A DNA stretch of 64,000 bases, taken from the NCBI GenBank assembly GCA_900539655.1, contig UQCR01000020.1, positions 10,874-74,873 of the forward strand, in the 5' to 3' direction. Positions within the stretch are counted from its first letter, which is position 1, and the number at the start of each line of letters is the position of its first letter. The translations under genes and the position numbers were made by a program. The notes beneath the pieces were generated by a model, which did not search any database, was not told the origin of the DNA, and saw only the letters and a list, made by a program, of their open reading frames with translations. This document shows, piece after piece, positions 36,446-44,687 of the stretch. The DNA comes from an uncultured Robinsoniella sp. GTDB taxonomy: Bacteria; Bacillota; Clostridia; Lachnospirales; Lachnospiraceae.

Positions 36446-36462
36446 TCACTTATCTTCTACTC

Positions 36463-36512
36463 AGAGCGTGATATCAAACTGTTTTTTGACAGCTTTACGC
36501 CACACTTTATGT
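36463..36512. repeat. Half copy of the dispersed palindromic element
   Basis: AGAGCGTG followed by a GACAGCTTTACGCCACACTTTATG stretch (two short blocks) matches the left arm of the element at 28241. The right arm is absent. It ends 5 bases from the stop codon of the UroD-thioredoxin gene. Confidence 0.7.
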
Positions 36513-36516
36513 AATA

Positions 36517-37872
36517 TTAACAGCTTTTTTTATCCACTGCTGCCTGGAAACATGCGGTCAGCTCCGCATTATCCGGCAGAATACTCTCGTATTTCACTTC
36601 GCCGTCCACACAGATCGTCGGTACATTCTTAGCACCTAATTTCATCATACAGGCAACGCCCTCTTTTTCTTTGATCTTATGCTCGATAATCTTTACTTTA
36701 TCACCAAGTGGTGCAGCTGCAGTATAAACTGCTTCCATATTGTACTGACATGCAGCACAGGATTCAGAATCCAGTGTAATACAGTCTATAATAACCTGTT
36801 TTTCACTTGCATAATCCGGTAATTCATAGTCTACGCCAGCCATAACGTCTTCGCCTTCAAAAATCTCTTCAATATTGCCGTGCACAGTGCTGGTAACAGC
36901 CTGAACGTTGGCAACTGGGGTTGCATAAGGCATATCACAGCCAGGAGCCAGAATGTATCCTTTTTTGCCGCCGATATTCATACAGTTTGTAGCATCCCGT
37001 ACGTTATCATAAGGAGTACCAAACAGCATGGTCAGCGTCAGCTTGATATTTCCTCCAACTGATACATTGTATGGTTTACAGGTTTCCACTACGTACTCCA
37101 ACGGGATATTCTCGTCAATAGAGATGTTGTCGCAATGGGTCTGGCACATCGCTTCAATATTACGTTTTGCATTTCCGCATACGAAGAAGGAGCCTAATTT
37201 GCCTCTTTCACGGATATAATCAAATACAGGAGTTACATAAGGCGTTACAAATTCTTCGAAGTTATCCGGAGAAATCTGGGATGTCATAGGATCTACGATT
37301 GCCACGATATCCACACCTGCGTCAATATACATTTTAGCAGTATTGATTGCTACCTTCTGGCAGAATTCCATCAATTCTTCCACTTCTTCCGGTTCATCTA
37401 ACATATCATAAAAGATGTCGGTTCCTTTTAAATGAAGTGCCAGGGTAAACGGACCTGTGATTAATCCGTAAACTGCACATTTATCACCAATTGCTTCCAC
37501 AATACGTCTTGTGGCATCCATCGCTATAGGGAAACGTCCGTCTTCCTCTGTAGGAATCTTCAAATCTTCCAAGGTCTTACCCTGCTCTAAGATATGGCTG
37601 GATACTGCCGGAGGGTTATCTTTTGCATACGTCAGGTTACATCCCATTGCTTCTGCTTCCAGCTGAAGGTCAAATAACGCGGGGATACCGTCCGGCTGAT
37701 ACAATTCTACTGCTTTTAATACACCATTTACGATATGGTCTGCGCTTTTAAAAAACTCCTCACAATTTACATCTATCAGACTTGCTGCATGGCATCCTAC
37801 AAAAGGAACCCAGGGTATACGGTCAACTTCTTTGCACTGCATTGCACGAAAAACTAATTCTCTTGAATTCAT
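36517..37872 (-). CDS. UroD-family methyltransferase fused to a thioredoxin-like domain
   Basis: 451 residues. About 1-345 is a UroD/MtaA-type TIM barrel of the kind that moves methyl groups between corrinoid proteins and thiols. Typical features are the start RELVFRAMQCKEVDRIPW, the middle GPFTLALHLKG and the late LAPGCDMPY with a zinc-ligand-like Cys near 310. The usual His-x-Cys pair reads Phe-Val-Cys near 232, so one ligand is missing. Residues about 355-451 form a thioredoxin-like domain with a CAAC motif near 373 and a cis-Pro-like VPTICVDGE. MtaA relatives are normally about 340 residues and lack this tail. Downstream end of the lipoyl/CobW/LplA cluster. Confidence 0.88.
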   Translation of the reverse strand: MNSRELVFRAMQCKEVDRIPWVPFVGCHAASLIDVNCEEFFKSADHIVNGVLKAVELYQPDGIPALFDLQLEAEAMGCNLTYAKDNPPAVSSHILEQGKTLEDLKIPTEEDGRFPIAMDATRRIVEAIGDKCAVYGLITGPFTLALHLKGTDIFYDMLDEPEEVEELMEFCQKVAINTAKMYIDAGVDIVAIVDPMTSQISPDNFEEFVTPYVTPVFDYIRERGKLGSFFVCGNAKRNIEAMCQTHCDNISIDENIPLEYVVETCKPYNVSVGGNIKLTLTMLFGTPYDNVRDATNCMNIGGKKGYILAPGCDMPYATPVANVQAVTSTVHGNIEEIFEGEDVMAGVDYELPDYASEKQVIIDCITLDSESCAACQYNMEAVYTAAAPLGDKVKIIEHKIKEKEGVACMMKLGAKNVPTICVDGEVKYESILPDNAELTACFQAAVDKKSC

Positions 37873-37932
37873 TCTATTAATTCTCCTTTTTGTAATTTAT
37901 TGTCTACTGTTCCATTATACCGTCTGTCAGAA

Positions 37933-37979
37933 TTTATTTAAAAATCCTTTCTAACAGTTGTGCGCTTCATACGCTCTGA
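37933..37979. repeat. Deletion derivative of the dispersed palindromic element
   Basis: TTTAAAAATCC..CTAACAGTTGTGCG matches the left arm and is joined directly to ACGCTCTGA, the terminal end of the right arm. It lies in the gap before the UroD-thioredoxin gene. A TGATGCCG/CGGCATCA hairpin follows at 37977-38004. Confidence 0.55.
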
Positions 37980-38072
37980 TGCCGCCTGCGGATTAACGGC
38001 ATCAACCATACATTCATTATATCAGCATGTCAAAATATTTTTTGAAATAATCATAGTAATTTGGTAATAATT

Positions 38073-39104
38073 TTAGTAAAAACACTCCATCAGTTCTTCT
38101 TTTGTAATATTGCCAAAATATTTTACAAGAGGTGTGTGATCCAAAATTCCTTCCACCGCCTCCCGCCTGTATTCCAAACCCCTTAGCTGATCTTCAAGAT
38201 CAGAGGCCGGACAGAGTGCAAGGAAATCACCGCTGATTTTACATTCGGTAATCCTGCCCTTCTTTATCAGCATCTCCACCGTTACTTTTCCATTCGTAAA
38301 CCGCTTTTCTTTTCTGTGGTTAAACATAGGGGACCTGCCATAATTCCAATCCCTGGAGGCATATTTCTGAAGTGCCAGTTCTTCGGCAGCGGCAATGATC
38401 TCCGGTGTAATTATTACCTTTGTGATGCCTCCTGCTTCCTTTTCAAAATATGTGCGCAGGTAATCCCGAAATTCCAGTACACTCATGCTTGGATCATTCA
38501 GGTAGTCCCTTATATTGCCGATCCTGCTTCTCACCGACTTCACACCTTTTGAGGATAACTTGTCCTGACTGACCTTTAAAAGCTCACCTGCCATGGCAAG
38601 ATCTGCGTCAAACAGAAGCGTACCATGATGAAGTATCCGGTTTCTATGCTGAGCCTGGGCATTGCCGGATATTTTTTTTCCATCTGCGGTAATGTCGTTT
38701 CTGCCGCTTTTCACAGCCGGAATTCCCAATGCCTGCAGTGCATGAATGACTGGGTTCAGAAATCTCTCATAGGATATATCCACTTCCTCATTCGCAGTGG
38801 TAATAAATGAAAAGTTCAGATTCCCCAGATCGTGGAAGACGGCTCCGCCTCCGGTATTTCTGCGCACTACTTTTGTGCCGTGCTTCTCTACTGCTTCTTC
38901 ATTTATTTCTTCCAGAGTATTCTGGTGCTTGCCAATGATGATGCTGTTTTCATTCTGCCATAACATCAGAATGTCAGCATCCGGATCCCCTGCTATGTTT
39001 TGATAAAACAAATACTCTTCCAGCGCCAGATTTTTATAGGGGTCCGTAAATGGACTTTCCACATACAACATGCCATTTCCTAACTGCCTTGTATCATTAT
39101 TCAT
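38073..39104 (-). CDS. lplA: Lipoate-protein ligase A
   Basis: 343 residues, cytoplasmic. It activates lipoate with ATP and attaches it to a Lys of a lipoyl domain. Signature residues are RRNTGGGAVFHD (lipoyl-AMP pocket), SGNAQ near the middle, and a C-terminal accessory domain (about 255-343) as in full-length LplA. The start is the ATG at 39104, which overlaps the end of the CobW gene by 8 bases; the longer frame is an artefact. Two genes upstream lies a free lipoyl-domain protein, its obvious substrate. I see no pyruvate, 2-oxoacid or glycine-cleavage genes here, so this ligase seems dedicated to that small protein. Confidence 0.93.
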   Translation of the reverse strand: MNNDTRQLGNGMLYVESPFTDPYKNLALEEYLFYQNIAGDPDADILMLWQNENSIIIGKHQNTLEEINEEAVEKHGTKVVRRNTGGGAVFHDLGNLNFSFITTANEEVDISYERFLNPVIHALQALGIPAVKSGRNDITADGKKISGNAQAQHRNRILHHGTLLFDADLAMAGELLKVSQDKLSSKGVKSVRSRIGNIRDYLNDPSMSVLEFRDYLRTYFEKEAGGITKVIITPEIIAAAEELALQKYASRDWNYGRSPMFNHRKEKRFTNGKVTVEMLIKKGRITECKISGDFLALCPASDLEDQLRGLEYRREAVEGILDHTPLVKYFGNITKEELMECFY

Positions 39105-40062
39105 ATATCTCACACGCTTCCATACAGGTTGATTTCCAGGTATCTTCCAGTCTCTCTTCAAATTCCTCCGGTCCATTGCCGATAACTACCAGTTTTGTAT
39201 GCGTGATCACATCCCTTTTACCGGCTTTAAAAGGTTTTATGTCCAGATAATCCCCTACGGAATCTACCTGTATCCATCCCTCCTGCGTTTCTGCAATACC
39301 TTTGATCCGCAATGCCAGGGGCTGCATTTTCTTCACGAACTGCTCTAAAGCTGTCTTATTTACTTGTGTCCCGCATTCCAGGGAATAAGTAGCCGGCCGG
39401 TTCCATGGCTGATTACTGGTCTCACCCACATATCCGTTATCAATCAGTTTTTCATCCAGTAGCCCCAGCGGGACCTGTGCAAACATCGTTTCATACAAGT
39501 ATGCTTCGGGATTTAATTCATGGATTTTCTCTTTTATTTTTTCAATAGTCACCTGGTTCACCAGGTCCACTTTATTAATCACAATAAAATTACTGGTTGC
39601 AATCTGGTTCTGCACCGGCGCCAATACCTGCACATGCCTAAGAAACGTAACACTGTCCGTAATGCACACTGCTCCACGGTACTGATAGGGGCGGAATTTA
39701 GAATCTTCCTTGGAATGGCTCACCATACTTTCCATCTCCTGCAACAGTAGATGCATATTAGAAGGATCCGCCATTCCTGAATTCTCTATGAGCAGGATAT
39801 CAATTTCTTCCTTAGAAAAACCAATGAGCGTCTTTACAAATCCCCCTTTTAAGCAGGCACAGAAAATAGAGCCGTTGTTGATCTCTACTAATTGAATGCC
39901 CTCTTTTTCTACCAGCATGCCGTCAATTCCCAGGCTCCCGAATTCATTAATAATGACTCCAATCTTCTTATCCGGCAATGCCTGCAGGAGTTTCTGCAAA
40001 AAGGTTGTCTTGCCCGCCCCCAGAAATCCTGATATCAGATATAAATCAATCTCTTTTTTCAT
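39097..40062 (-). CDS. CobW/COG0523-type metal-chaperone GTPase (first copy)
   Basis: 321 residues. G1 loop GFLGAGKTT, the ENSGMADP motif at switch II, and NKVD at G4 define the G3E family that delivers zinc, cobalt or similar metals to client enzymes. The metal-binding CxCC motif reads FCACLKG, so the last Cys is Leu and affinity or metal choice may differ. It overlaps the lipoyl-protein gene (ATGA) and lplA, so all three are coupled. The UroD-type methyltransferase downstream is the likely client. Confidence 0.9.
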   Translation of the reverse strand: MKKEIDLYLISGFLGAGKTTFLQKLLQALPDKKIGVIINEFGSLGIDGMLVEKEGIQLVEINNGSIFCACLKGGFVKTLIGFSKEEIDILLIENSGMADPSNMHLLLQEMESMVSHSKEDSKFRPYQYRGAVCITDSVTFLRHVQVLAPVQNQIATSNFIVINKVDLVNQVTIEKIKEKIHELNPEAYLYETMFAQVPLGLLDEKLIDNGYVGETSNQPWNRPATYSLECGTQVNKTALEQFVKKMQPLALRIKGIAETQEGWIQVDSVGDYLDIKPFKAGKRDVITHTKLVVIGNGPEEFEERLEDTWKSTCMEACEIYE

Positions 40063-40364
40063 TCCTGCTCCTTTCCATCCTCGATATAGCCCAGTATCTC
40101 CTGGAATGCAAACTCTTCTTCATCTTCGATACAAATCTCACACAGGATACCGCTGCAGGGTGCCGTAAATTCCAACGCCTTTTTTTCAACTTCTCCCTCG
40201 CATACAGTCTCCCCTTCTTCAACTGCTTCCCCTACCTCTTTCAGCCAGGTCAGCGTACCCGTTTTAAAAGTCAGGTTCACCGGGCGGTCCTGACACGGAC
40301 ATGGGTGCACCGGATCCTTTTTGGGCATTGCCTTTTTCGGTACGGTTATTTCAATTTTTGACAT
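40059..40364 (-). CDS. Free-standing lipoyl-domain carrier protein
   Basis: 101 residues. About 25-98 fold as a single lipoyl/biotinyl domain: a hydrophobic LTWLKEVGEAVEEGETV strand-turn, the modification hairpin EVEKKALEF with two neighbouring Lys (one should carry lipoate), then APCSGILCEI. The N-terminal extension holds HPCPC, an unusual pair of cysteines. It is too short for GcvH and not attached to an E2 enzyme. It is encoded with its own LplA and a CobW GTPase, and upstream of a UroD-thioredoxin fusion, so I infer a role as a dithiol arm that accepts or passes a methyl group or electrons. Confidence 0.88.
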   Translation of the reverse strand: MSKIEITVPKKAMPKKDPVHPCPCQDRPVNLTFKTGTLTWLKEVGEAVEEGETVCEGEVEKKALEFTAPCSGILCEICIEDEEEFAFQEILGYIEDGKEQE

Positions 40365-40375
40365 AATTTCCTCCT

Positions 40376-40521
40376 GGAGCGTTTATTAAAATAGATTGAT
40401 GACAACTGCGCCACACTTTGCTAGAGATAAGTACCAAATGAAGAGCACATAGCGGGCTATGTAACCTGAATTTGGTGCTAATATACCGCGAAGCGGGGTG
40501 TGCAGATGGCTGGAATGCCTA
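40376..40521. repeat. Dispersed palindromic element, second long copy
   Basis: About 146 bases aligned with 28241-28402: the GGAGCGT left end, CACACTTTG, the AGCGGGCTATGTAACCTGAA tip and ATATACCGCGAAGCGGGG on the return arm. The right terminal repeat is eroded, and the end runs into the stop codon of the DUF5714-like gene. It separates that gene from the lipoyl-protein gene within one operon. Confidence 0.82.
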
Positions 40522-41103
40522 CTCAAAATATGGACAGGCCTTTCCCTTACACTCTTTATTGTTTTTATAGTATTTGCAGGTAACCTTTTCCGGCTTTTCC
40601 AGTTCAATCCCAAGGTACTCCCGGATACTTTCCGCCGCACTTTCTAAAGCAAGATAAGTATTCCGCTTGCAGCATCTGGGTCCGTCCACACCGGAGATAG
40701 CAAGAAGAGCCTTGCCTACTCCATGGTTGGTCCATGCCCAGGTTCCCTTAGACAGTGGTGTTGTCTGGGTATAAATGCTCAGGAAGATTCCCACTCCCAC
40801 TGCAGCACCGCAGGAGCCATAGAGTCCGCAAAACCCGCCAAGTACATTTTTAGCCCTGGACAGCGCTTCCCTTAAATCCTCTTTGAGAATCTCTGTCTCA
40901 TCCCCTTCTTCCTTATGGCAGGCGGTTAAAAGCACCCCCGGCATGAGATAGTGGTGAGGCGGGCAGTGCATGGGAAGTCCATCAAGATCCATCAGTTCTT
41001 CCGCCAGCTCCCAGATTGTCTTGTTTTCATCTGATTCATAATATGTAAGCAGTTTCTCAGTCATCTTATCATAATAAATATCTAATTCACTGTAATTTCC
41101 CAT
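40519..41103 (-). CDS. DUF5714-like Cys-rich protein
   Basis: 194 residues, cytoplasmic. The centre (HYLMPGVLLTACHKE, then GGFCGLYGSCGAAVGVGIFLSI and GVDGPRCCKRNTYLALESA) matches my memory of DUF5714, found alone or with methyltransferases in anaerobes. The end carries a further Cys cluster (CKYYKNNKECKGKACPYF) that could hold a metal or Fe-S site. The start is the ATG at 41103 after AAAGGG. First gene of the leftward cluster, with no known function. Confidence 0.75.
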   Translation of the reverse strand: MGNYSELDIYYDKMTEKLLTYYESDENKTIWELAEELMDLDGLPMHCPPHHYLMPGVLLTACHKEEGDETEILKEDLREALSRAKNVLGGFCGLYGSCGAAVGVGIFLSIYTQTTPLSKGTWAWTNHGVGKALLAISGVDGPRCCKRNTYLALESAAESIREYLGIELEKPEKVTCKYYKNNKECKGKACPYFE

Positions 41104-41158
41104 ATACTTTACCCTTTGCATATAGCACGCGTCCTGCTATGCTGCCCTTTCTGTATTT

Positions 41159-41286
41159 ATTATAAACTCACTGTCCTGATTAGAAAAGTAAAAAACCTGG
41201 ATTATTGGGAAATTTTTTAGATTTATAGAAATTTTACTAAAAATCCAAAATAATGAAAATACCCCTGCTGCCGGAAACGCTATAAT
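41159..41286. promoter_or_regulatory. Divergent promoter region of the methyl-transfer cluster
   Basis: TATAAT boxes face both ways: 41159-41164 for the minus strand and 41281-41286 for the plus strand. Neither has a good -35, which suggests an activator. Between them TTTTTTAG (41213-41220) and CTAAAAA (41237-41243) form a spaced dyad. Confidence 0.4.
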
Positions 41287-41357
41287 ATAAGTAGAAACAA
41301 CAGATTCCGTTTAGTACCAGGTTCATACATCCTGACAACTTAATCCTGCTTACTGAT

Positions 41358-41381
41358 GCAGGAATGAATTTTAAACACGCT
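41358..41381. repeat. Right-end fragment of the dispersed palindromic element
   Basis: GCAGGAATGAATTTT-AAACACGCT matches the right terminus of the copy at 28241, with one base missing, 20 bases before the start of the hydantoinase-like gene. Confidence 0.65.
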
Positions 41382-41401
41382 TATGAATGGAGGAAATTAT
41401 C

Positions 41402-43408
41402 ATGATTGGAATTGGCATTGACACAGGCGGCACTTATACAGATGCTGTCATCTATGATTTGGAGAACAAACAGATATTAGAAAGCGCAAAATCCCTGACG
41501 ACAAAAAGCCGCCTGGAAACAGGCATCACAAATGTACTGGAAAAGTTATCACAGACAGCTCTTCAGTCTGCATCGTTTATGGCACTGTCTACAACCCTTG
41601 CCACAAATGCCTGCGTGGAAGGCAAAGGCGGACGGGCTAAGCTCATATTTATCGGGGTGAATCCCGGAACGGTAGATGAGACTTATCTCTCTTACGGGCT
41701 GCCCCCCTCCCGGGAAATATATTTTATGGATGGTGATCCGGCTGATGCACTGCGCCCTGAGATAAAGCCGGACTGGGTCAGATTCCGCCAGGATGTCCGC
41801 ACCTGTTTTACCGATTGTGACAGCATAGCCGTTGTGCAGATTCATCCCAAAGACAACGGTGCTGCTTATGAAAAAACGGCTCTTCAGATTATTACGGAGG
41901 AACTGGATGTCCCATGTATTACAGGTTACGAACTGTTCCATGACCTAAACGTCCTGCGCCGGGGTGCCAGTGCCCTGTTAAACGCCCGCCTGATGCCGGT
42001 AATGAAGGAATTTTTCAAGGCAATCAAAGTTTCACTTGAAAACCTGGGACTGTCTCTTCCTATCGTAATTGTTAGAAGCGACGGTTCCCTCATGTCCCAG
42101 GGATTTGCCTCCACAAGGCCGGTGGAAACGCTGTTATGCGGTCCGGCTGCCAGCGTAATGGGCGGCGTGGAACTGGCGGATGAAGAAAATGCCCTGATCG
42201 TGGATATGGGGGGTACGACTTCTGATATCGCCATTGTGAAAAACCATACCCCCGTTACCGTCCGGGAAGGAATCCAGATCGGGATCTATAAAACCTTTGT
42301 GAAGGGCCTGTATGTAGATACTTTCGGCCTGGGCGGCGATAGTGCCATCCGCTATGAAAACGGCAGGCTCTATCTGGATACGGAACGGGTAATCCCCCTT
42401 TGTACCCTTTCTTCCCAGTTTCCCGGCGTGCTGACACAGCTGGAAGAATTAAATCAGACGGGCAAGCCCCACAGCCATTTCCTCCACGAGTTCTTTGTAT
42501 TAATGAAAGAACCCAGGAACAAAAGCAGCTACACACAGGAAGAACTGGACTTTTGCTCTGCTCTGTCAGATGGTCCCCTGATTTTTACAAAAGCGGCTGC
42601 AGCCATTCATAAGGATACTTATAACTTCAGTATGAAACGGCTGGAACAGGAAGGAATTGTCATGCGTTCCGGTCTTACGCCAACTGATATTATGCATATC
42701 CGAAAGGACTACACGCCCTTTGACCGGAAGGCTTCTGTGCTGGGCGCAGAGTTCATAGCCCGTTCCGTGGAGATTACAGCGGACCGTCTGACCGATAAAG
42801 TCTACCATCTGGTAAAAAAGAAACTTTACTGCAACCTTGTACGCATCCTGATAAGCGACCATAACTCTACAAAGCATAAACACCTGAATCCGGATATGCT
42901 GAACAGCCTGATTGAAGAAAGCTACGAAGATGCCGTAACCCATGAAACGTCCAGTTTCTTTTCCACTCAGTTTCAGACTCATGCTACGCTGATTGGCGTT
43001 GGTGCCCCGATTCACATCTTCTTAGAGGACGTGGCAAAAATGCTGGGCACAAAAGCCGTCATTCCCAGAAATGCAGCCGTAGCAAATGCACTGGGCGCTG
43101 TGGTAGGTAATGTATCTGCATCTTACGATGTGGAGATCAAACCTCTATACGACTCATCCGATCTGACCGGATACCAGGTCTTCACACGAAGCGGATGCCT
43201 AAGCTTTAAAGATTACGATGCCGCTAAGGAAACTGCAATTGAAGAAGCCCTGGAAGGCGCCAGGTCAGAGGCTTACCAGAGAGGGGCTATAGGAGAGATT
43301 ACAACCTCTTACGAAAGCAGCACCTCAGAGGCTGCCATTGGGGAAAACAACTTATTCCTGGGAGAAATGATTGTAGGCCATGCCATAGGAAGAATTATTT
43401 CCCTATAA
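41402..43408 (+). CDS. Hydantoinase/oxoprolinase-family (HyuA-like) ATPase
   Basis: 668 residues, cytoplasmic. An ASKHA-type nucleotide-binding fold opens with GIDTGGTYTDAV and repeats the phosphate loop in VDMGGTTSDIA; TLATNA and GPAASV are further family marks. Relatives with a HyuB partner hydrolyse cyclic amides or carboxylate ketones with ATP; no HyuB gene is here. The middle section (about 330-450) is longer and less conserved. The start is the ATG at 41402, 8 bases after GGAGG. Divergent from the DUF5714/lipoyl cluster and upstream of UroD and CobW genes, it may be an ATP-dependent activator in the same pathway; that role is inference. Confidence 0.82.
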   Translation: MIGIGIDTGGTYTDAVIYDLENKQILESAKSLTTKSRLETGITNVLEKLSQTALQSASFMALSTTLATNACVEGKGGRAKLIFIGVNPGTVDETYLSYGLPPSREIYFMDGDPADALRPEIKPDWVRFRQDVRTCFTDCDSIAVVQIHPKDNGAAYEKTALQIITEELDVPCITGYELFHDLNVLRRGASALLNARLMPVMKEFFKAIKVSLENLGLSLPIVIVRSDGSLMSQGFASTRPVETLLCGPAASVMGGVELADEENALIVDMGGTTSDIAIVKNHTPVTVREGIQIGIYKTFVKGLYVDTFGLGGDSAIRYENGRLYLDTERVIPLCTLSSQFPGVLTQLEELNQTGKPHSHFLHEFFVLMKEPRNKSSYTQEELDFCSALSDGPLIFTKAAAAIHKDTYNFSMKRLEQEGIVMRSGLTPTDIMHIRKDYTPFDRKASVLGAEFIARSVEITADRLTDKVYHLVKKKLYCNLVRILISDHNSTKHKHLNPDMLNSLIEESYEDAVTHETSSFFSTQFQTHATLIGVGAPIHIFLEDVAKMLGTKAVIPRNAAVANALGAVVGNVSASYDVEIKPLYDSSDLTGYQVFTRSGCLSFKDYDAAKETAIEEALEGARSEAYQRGAIGEITTSYESSTSEAAIGENNLFLGEMIVGHAIGRIISL

Positions 43409-43520
43409 CCTTTCAATGATTGTATTTAGTAATTTTTTTCGATAATCCAAAGTTATACCCTTTATAATATATTATCATTTCAGTATGAATTCCATATTTT
43501 TTACAAATTTTCTATGTTTT

Positions 43521-43553
43521 TTTCTAAAAATATGTTTAGAAATATTCTATACT
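43521..43553 (+). promoter_or_regulatory. Palindromic operator candidate and -10 box before the second UroD gene
   Basis: TTTCTAAA-N6-TTTAGAAA is a perfect inverted repeat at 43521-43542, overlapping where a -35 would be, and TATACT lies at 43548-43553. The remaining 241-base gap is A+T rich with no gene. Confidence 0.5.
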
Positions 43554-43649
43554 TTGCTCATAAGAATGAAACGGCGAGTACTGTTACCAGCGTAATCACA
43601 GCTGGATAGAGCACCTGAGCCGGAACAAATAGAAAGCGGGGTATTTATT

Positions 43650-44687
43650 ATGAATTCTATGGAACGTGTAGTAACTGCATTGCAGCACAAAGAACCGGAC
43701 CGGGTACCGGTTTATCCCATCATCAGCGGAGCTTCCAGAAGGCTGATCGGTGCATCTTATAAGGATTGGTCCAACGATGCTGATATCTGTGCAGAAGCAT
43801 TGTTGAAAGCAAAGGAAGAATTTGACCTGGATTGTATCGTAACACTCATTGACCTCTCCATTGAATGTGATGCATGGGGACAGGAGCTGGTCTATCCGGA
43901 GGACGAGGCGGCACATCCTAATTACAACAACTGTGTCGTTCAGGAAATCGAGGACTATGCCAAGATAAAAAAGGTGGATTACCGTACATCAAAACGTATG
44001 ATGATGCACATTGAAACCTGTAAGAAACTGGTGGAAGCTGCTAACGGCGAATACCCTGTGGTCGCTTTTGTCTTCGGTCCACTGGGAACCCTTTCCATGC
44101 TCCGTAACCAGCAGGATATGTATATGGATCTCTATGACGATCCGGATGCCGTACATGACGCTGCGAGGGAAGTAAATGAAACCCTGAAGGATTACTGCAA
44201 CGCACTTATGGACACCGGAGTCAACGGTATTATGTTCGACACGCTGTTCTCATCTGGGGCAATTATGAGTAAAACCATGTGGATGGAAATGGAAGGGGAT
44301 CTGGTAAAAGAACTGGCTGATGTGGTTCATGCCAGAGAATGTCTGGTAATGATTCACAACTGCGGACAGAAAATATATTTTGACGCTCAGATAGAAACCA
44401 TGAATCCCACGGCAATCTCCTTCCTTTATCCGCCGGATGACTGTGCAGATTTTCAGGAATGCAAAGCTAAATATGGCGATAAGGTTACCCTGATCGGCTG
44501 CGTTACTCCTGCAAGTGCGGTTATCGGAACCGACGAGGAGTGGGATCTGGAATGTAAAAACAACATTGATGCCATGGCAAAAGGCGGCGGCTTTATGTTG
44601 GCGACCGGCTGTGAATACCCCGCAAATGCCTCGTTTGACCGGGCAAGGCGCATGGTAGATATTGCAAAAACTTATGGCCGTTATTGA
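43650..44687 (+). CDS. UroD-family (MtaA/MtbA-like) zinc methyltransferase
   Basis: 345 residues, a typical length for corrinoid-to-thiol methyltransferases. The zinc triad is complete: His and Cys in IHNCGQK near 235-237 and a distal Cys in ATGCEYP near 320. The start (MERVVTALQHKEPDRVPVYP) matches the family. Such enzymes move a methyl group between a corrinoid protein and coenzyme M, tetrahydrofolate or another thiol. The last 14 bases overlap the CobW gene, which suggests that its zinc is supplied by that partner. Of the four UroD paralogues in the window this is the most likely active methyltransferase. Confidence 0.9.
   Translation: MNSMERVVTALQHKEPDRVPVYPIISGASRRLIGASYKDWSNDADICAEALLKAKEEFDLDCIVTLIDLSIECDAWGQELVYPEDEAAHPNYNNCVVQEIEDYAKIKKVDYRTSKRMMMHIETCKKLVEAANGEYPVVAFVFGPLGTLSMLRNQQDMYMDLYDDPDAVHDAAREVNETLKDYCNALMDTGVNGIMFDTLFSSGAIMSKTMWMEMEGDLVKELADVVHARECLVMIHNCGQKIYFDAQIETMNPTAISFLYPPDDCADFQECKAKYGDKVTLIGCVTPASAVIGTDEEWDLECKNNIDAMAKGGGFMLATGCEYPANASFDRARRMVDIAKTYGRY

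Noticed and set aside
37977..38004. TGATGCCG/CGGCATCA hairpin as a terminator of lplA
   Set aside because: It has a good 8 bp stem but no T tract on the minus strand, so I mention it only with the neighbouring repeat remnant.
40386..40640. An 84-codon minus-strand frame across the second repeat copy
   Set aside because: Half overlaps the DUF5714-like gene in another frame and half is repeat DNA. It shows no protein-like conservation other than the repeat itself.
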